Shown here piece after piece: positions 59,701-64,000 of a DNA stretch of 64,000 nt. The first letter of the stretch is position 1; each line of letters opens with the position of its first letter. The DNA comes from Quillaja saponaria (taxonomy: Eukaryota; Streptophyta; Magnoliopsida; Fabales; Quillajaceae). Made by a program: the position numbers and the translations under genes. The notes under the pieces were generated by a model. It did not search any database. It was not told where the DNA came from and was given only the letters and a program-made list of their open reading frames with translations. The stretch lies in NCBI GenBank assembly GCA_029379385.1, contig CM055611.1, positions 11,974,062 to 12,038,061 of the forward strand. The letters are read 5' to 3'.

Positions 59701-61405
59701 CACAACTAATCTCCTATAGGAAAACCATATGCAGAAGAACCCCTTCCACTATAAAGTGAAATCAAAACCAGTTAACTACAAAACATGTGTATATCCATAA
59801 ATAAAGCCAAGTTTTACAGTATAAAAGCAGCACCAAACATCTAATATCAATATAGCATCAGCTCTAAAAAATTCTAAAAGCATACTCATATTTATATTTT
59901 ATAATATTTAATTTCCATTTTCATCACATAGCTTATATAATCATTTAAAAATTCGCTTATAGTTCTATTGTGTTAAACAAAAACGAGAATATAATGAAAC
60001 CTAAAACTGAAAACGAAAACAATCAGAAGAAAGAATACAAGATGTATAGAGGTTTGGCTCAATCTAGCCTATATCCTCACTAAAGAGATCAAAATTTACT
60101 TCTCTGTTCTTGGAGAAAATACAAGTGTTTTGCTCGGAAAAACATATTGAAACTCTAGAACTAATTGCGGCTACAAGAAAAAAACTAACCCTAAAAAGCT
60201 TATTTTTTGGCCCATTCCTCCTCTTTGTGAACTAAAACTTATTTTTTGGGTCATAATTATCGAATAGGTTGCGCCGTAGCCCAACCCAAAAACAAGACAA
60301 AACATACTGCTGTAATCATTTGGATCATTTTGAATTATAATTACCCCCCCCCCCCCCCTTCTTCCCCCGAAGAATGTTTTTGGCTAGTGCATTTTCATAC
60401 TCTTAACAAAAAAAATGGTGAAATGAATCCCAGTTGCTTTTGACTAGTGAATAACAAACAAAAGACGGAAAAGGTTCCTTCTGAACATCTTGTATGGCTG
60501 TTCTATAGAATCTAAAATGAATAATGATATCCCCAGACTAGAAATATTTAGTTAGAATATAAACAGATGCAGAAGATATAATATTATTAGTCAAACAGTT
60601 AAGATAGTATGTAAAAGAAAGGCAGAAAATATAAATTAGCACTACTAAATCTCATCCAATGGTCATCATTAGGTTACAAGATTAACCACAAATGTTGCTA
60701 GATGTAACAATTAGAGGGTTATAATCTAAAAGAAACTTCAAAATTTACAGCTAAACACCTCAAATATAGCTTTAACACAACAATAAAATAGTCGTTCAAG
60801 CTAATAACTGAAAGTTTACTCAAACTACAGGCACAAAACAAAGTACCACGATAAAAAATGAATAGAAACTTTACATTAAACTTATCCTCCTCTTCTTCAT
60901 TAAAAAAGCAGTAATTAAGACAACAAAAAATATTCACAATCGGTTCCCTTCCAAAAATAAAAGCACTATCAATTCAAGGAATAACTAAATAAGCTTCAAT
61001 CCAATTTTACTGCAATATGTTAAACTTCAATGTTAGTTAGAAATATAAAAACAGCTCTATTGTGTACCTCCGGCAGCTCCTCTAGGCGAATTAAAACTCT
61101 ATCAGCTTGTGGAAAGACCTGCAACCTCATAATCACCACAACTGTGAATTATAACAATGGGATGTGCAAAAATAATTCTGAAACCATTGACTTTTACACA
61201 CAAAATAATAATAATAATAATAATAATAACAAAATGAATGTAAAATCATAAACAAAAAAACAAAAAACAAACCTTGGAGGGTTCCCATTTCTTTCCAATT
61301 GCATTAATCTTGAGTGAGTTCCTCTGCAGACCTAATTAAGACCCAGATAAGAAACATTGAAAAATAGGTGAAGGAAGGTAGCATGTAAAATTTTAAGGAA
61401 TGATG

Positions 61406-61442
<37 letters not shown>

Positions 61443-61557
61443 CATTGATGAAGATAAAGAAGAATTTAAAAGTACCTAATAGTCTCTGGTTAGAGAAAGA
61501 AGAGGAATTGCTTCTGTAAAGAAAGGGTCTAGGTACAGTGACGAATGTAGACGCCAT
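56721..61557 (-). CDS. CPN10: Chloroplast 10 kDa chaperonin (GroES-type), seven exons
   Basis: Minus-strand exons: 61557-61476, 61331-61273, 61118-61068, 59106-59041, 58931-58884, 57487-57458, 56789-56721. They join without a stop to 134 codons plus TAA, against about 139 aa for Arabidopsis chloroplast CPN10. All introns are GT-AG. Residues 1 to about 40 are Ser/Arg-rich and act-poor in acid, as in a plastid transit peptide (M-A-S-T-F-V start). The GroES fold covers about 45-134. It has P-Q-A-D-R-V-L-I-R-L (50-59), mobile loop K-S-A-G-G-V-L-L-P (65-73) that contacts the Cpn60 ring, V-L-F-S-D-I-N-A-Y-E (103-112) and closing D-L-L-A-V-V-E. The product caps the chloroplast Cpn60 chamber during protein folding. 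An in-frame GTG 33 bp upstream is not needed. Intron 3 is 1.96 kb; exon 6 has only 30 bp. The gene converges on the TGD4-like gene 16 kb away. Confidence 0.92.
60343..60358. repeat. Homopolymer C run in intron 3 of CPN10
   Basis: About sixteen consecutive C residues, striking in such AT-rich DNA. It is also a likely assembly or sequencing weak point. Confidence 0.8.
61204..61230. repeat. AAT microsatellite in intron 2 of CPN10
   Basis: About nine AAT/TAA units within the 154-bp intron between exons 2 and 3. Confidence 0.85.
61411..61439. repeat. AT microsatellite in intron 1 of CPN10
   Basis: About fourteen TA units lie about 35 bp downstream of the exon 1 donor on the minus strand. Length variation is likely between individuals. 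Confidence 0.85.
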
Positions 61558-63087
61558 GGATAAGGAGACACAGGAGAGAGCAGAAAACACGAATATTCAA
61601 AGTTAGAACCTAGGTAACAAGAGAGTGGGTAAGTAAATGAAATAGCAAACAGGCCTTAACGCTGTTGGGCCGTTTGTTAGTTCTTAGTAGCCTAAGTTCT
61701 AGAGACTTCGGAATTTGTCCTCTTATGCCTTTTTTTTTTTTTTTTTTCCTTTCTTTTTTATACTATTTGTTGTCATACATTCATTCTTGGCCAATAATTT
61801 AGCAGTTTTTCATTTTTCTTTTCTATAATCCCGAAAGTTCAAATTACGTATGTATTGCTTCAAAAACACAGTAACTGCAGCCCTTATTTTCACATTTCAT
61901 CCGATTTAACTTAACAAAAATAATAAAAAATAACATAACTAATAATTTTTACTTACAAGAAAAGTAAATAATAATTTAAGATTTTCATATAAATAAGTCT
62001 TAATTATTAAAATAAAAATTTTTCTCACCACTTTCACCTTTGTATTTTTTAAAAGGTTTTAGATTCAAAATATTAATTAAAAATAAATTTTTTTATAAAA
62101 AAATTCATATAATATAAAATTTTTAAAAAATAATGCATTTTTATATTATTAGTGAAAGAATAAAAATTTTAAAAGTTAATAAGATATTTTCATCCTGTCA
62201 TTTTGTAATAATCTTTTCTCTTAAAGGTAAAAAAATTATTTTCAAAACTAGATTTATATATATTACTTGTTTAGTGTTTTTTTTTTTACACATACTTTTT
62301 AAGTTTTTGATTTTACAAAAGCTTCAATTTATCTTTTAAATTCATATAAGTTTTTATTTTAGAGTTAATAACATCAAATAAAATAAAGAAACAATTGAAG
62401 CCTATTTTATTTAATATGAAAATTTACTCGTATTCTGTGTAAAACATATATTTTTTGATATTTCATTAAAAATAAAATAATAAAATAAACAATTGAATTA
62501 AATGTATTGCTATTAAGACTAAGATAGTAAAAATAAGTGTATATATAGAAAAAAAAAAAGTAGTATTATAACTCATATTTAAATGTATTGCTATTAGCTC
62601 TTCTTCTTCTTCTTCTTTTTTTTTTTTTTTTTTTTTGAATTTTCATTCAATTAGAACCCAATTTCATATTTAAAATGACTAACATATAGAAGTTTAATTA
62701 CTATTTTAGTTTTTCAAGATTGTCTCAATTTTTATTTCAGTCATTTGAAAAGAAAAAAATTCAATCAATTTTATCTTCTAGAATTCAAAAATTTTCAATC
62801 AAAACTCTCATGTGTTATGTTAAAAAAAAAAAAAAAAAAATCTTATTTCCACAAATAACCCAAAAAACTCTCCAATCCATAAAAATTAAGAAATTAAATA
62901 TTTTAACTTATGTATGTTAGGTAGGATTATTTCATTTATAATAAATTGTGAATCATAAAATGAAATTAATAGGAATAATTCATGAAATACTGAAATGAAA
63001 ATTGAGTCAATTCTAAAGTACCAAATTAAATAAGTTAAGCCTTTATACTTTATTTATAATTATTTTTCTTTTTAAGCTTAATTATAC
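61558..63087. other. AT-rich intergenic region upstream of CPN10
   Basis: The first 150 bp should hold the CPN10 leader and promoter on the minus strand. A poly(T) run occurs at about 61731-61748. From 61900 on it is low-complexity A/T with a CTTCTT/poly(T) run at 62600-62636 and a poly(A) run at about 62822-62840. Short frames here have no recognisable product. Confidence 0.45.
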
Positions 63088-63487
63088 TTTGGTCTCTGTA
63101 GTTTGATTTTACTTTTAATTTTGACCCAATATAAAATGATGCAATTTACTCCTTATAATTTGAAAAAAATCGTTTCAGTTACCTCTCTGACATCACCCAT
63201 CATCTAACCTAGCATTGATGACGGTGCTAATGGTGGTGAGAAAGAGAGAAGAAAAAAAGGGTTTTGATTTTTTAAAATTCCTTTTTTTTTTCTTCTCTTG
63301 TATTTAGTTTAAATATAAATTTATATATGCCATTTTTTATTGGTCAAAAAAATCACATGAACTGTCTATCTTGTTCCTGTTAGCCACATTCAACACCATG
63401 TAACTGAAATGATTATAAGGAGTCAATTGCATCATTTTAAAGTACTATGAACGAAAATAAAATCTAAATCAAACGATGGGGTCTAGC
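63088..63487. mobile_element. MITE-like inverted repeat, about 400 bp
   Basis: The left end (TTTGGTCTCTGTAGTTTGATTT, read in two overlapping words of at most 20 bases) and the right end (reverse complement GACCCCATCGTTTGATTT) match. The match continues inward over about 80 bp, including AAAATGATGCAATT and ACTCCTTATAAT in both arms. There is no reading frame. The layout is that of a small non-autonomous DNA transposon, but no clear target duplication was found, so the superfamily is open. Confidence 0.6.
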
Positions 63488-63762
63488 TTTTTCTTTTTTT
63501 TTCCTATGAATTGACCCTGGACATATAACTAAACCCAGTTGGCAACTTAGGAAATTTTTTAACATAACACAATTCAACTTCCCATTTTTATTGTCGTCCA
63601 AGTTAATATATTTGATCCATTCTTACTCGTTTCAAGTTTTAATTCAACCTTCAAACTAAATGGTCAAGTCAAACTCAGAAATTCTAAAGACCAGAGGCAG
63701 CGGTCAAAACACCCTATTTGAAAAATATACAGATCCCGCGCCTCTTCTGCTCTTCCCTTCTC

Positions 63763-63773
63763 TTTATATATAT
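63763..63773 (+). promoter_or_regulatory. TATA box of the gene at 63940
   Basis: CTTTATATATATG lies 167-177 bp upstream of the ATG, in an otherwise GC-richer promoter segment (63730-63760). The spacing would give a leader of about 140 bases containing A-rich sequence. Confidence 0.6.
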
Positions 63774-63939
63774 GTCTGGCCTTTTCCCACAATTCATATA
63801 TCGTCCTCATAAATCAACAATTGACCAATTGCTCATTTCCTTGCTACCAAACAAAAATCACAGAAAGAAAAAAAAATTGTACAAGAGGGATTGAAAGGAA
63901 GCAGATTTTCTTCATATAATTTGTTAGAAATTAATTAAG

Positions 63940-64000
63940 ATGGTTATCTCTCATAGAAAAATTGTCTTGGCTGTTTTAGTCATTTGCACCATTTTGATTG
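63940..64000 (+). CDS. 5' end of an unidentified gene with N-terminal hydrophobic segment (partial)
   Basis: The ATG at 63940, in context TTAAGATGG, opens a frame that is still open at the window edge after 20 codons. It starts M-V-I-S-H-R-K and continues with thirteen mainly hydrophobic residues (I-V-L-A-V-L-V-I-C-T-I-L-I), the pattern of a signal peptide or a type II membrane anchor. The TATA box and an A-rich leader upstream support a real start. Twenty residues are too few to name the family. Confidence 0.6.
   Translation, partial: MVISHRKIVLAVLVICTILI

Noticed and set aside
61558..61590. In-frame upstream extension of CPN10 starting at 61590
   Set aside because: The codon there is GTG on the minus strand. 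The ATG at 61557 begins the M-A-S-T-F-V transit peptide expected for the family.

Overview
The window is nuclear DNA of a flowering plant, almost certainly a eudicot. It is AT-rich, its genes have spliceosomal introns, and two of its three complete genes encode chloroplast-associated proteins of land-plant type. It carries layered Ty1/copia, Ty3/gypsy, CACTA, PIF/Harbinger and MITE sequences. I cannot name the species.

Host genes. (1) 9120-9680 (-): a single-exon, secreted invertase/pectin-methylesterase inhibitor-type protein of 186 aa. (2) 36093-40616 (+): a five-exon TGD4-like protein of 472 aa, a chloroplast outer-envelope lipid-transfer family; its second intron has a GC donor. (3) 56721-61557 (-): a seven-exon chloroplast 10 kDa chaperonin (GroES-type) of 134 aa. 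(4) 63940-64000 (+): the first 20 codons of a gene that runs off the right edge, preceded by a TATA box. Genes 2 and 3 converge. From memory, their Arabidopsis counterparts are neighbours (At2g44640/At2g44650), which suggests conserved gene order stretched here by 16 kb of transposons.

Transposon layout. 1-5879 (-): Ty1/copia element A, cut by the window edge, with one 692-bp LTR that contains an internal tandem duplication. 5880-8400 (-): older copia remnant B, probably the target into which A inserted. 13850-15990 (+): decayed CACTA (TNP2-type) transposase. 15993-17900: LTR-like pieces. 18201-30030: the most complex structure. A tandem array of units of about 155-175 bp is split by a foldback-like element X with arms of about 0.85 kb. 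X is itself interrupted by two solo LTRs of one family (3660 and 4602 bp), each with a perfect 5-bp target duplication. The second solo LTR carries a 600-bp Tourist-like MITE with TAA target duplication. With all insertions removed, X is about 2.7 kb. 30500-34519 (-): copia element D with a large internal deletion. 42447-49856 (+): PIF/Harbinger element split between its transposase and SANT-like genes by a structurally complete copia element E (43995-48818, TSD TTATT). 50465-56480 (+): gypsy element with chromodomain, interrupted by an LTR-like sequence that itself holds a shrunken Athila/Tat-type element. 63088-63487: a MITE-like inverted repeat next to the last gene.

None of the transposon genes is intact: all reading frames are broken by stops or frameshifts. 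I found no tRNA or rRNA genes and no CRISPR arrays. Large AT-rich stretches (9681-13850, 34520-36092, 61558-63087) hold no gene I can support. All alignments, repeat boundaries and exon joins were made by eye.
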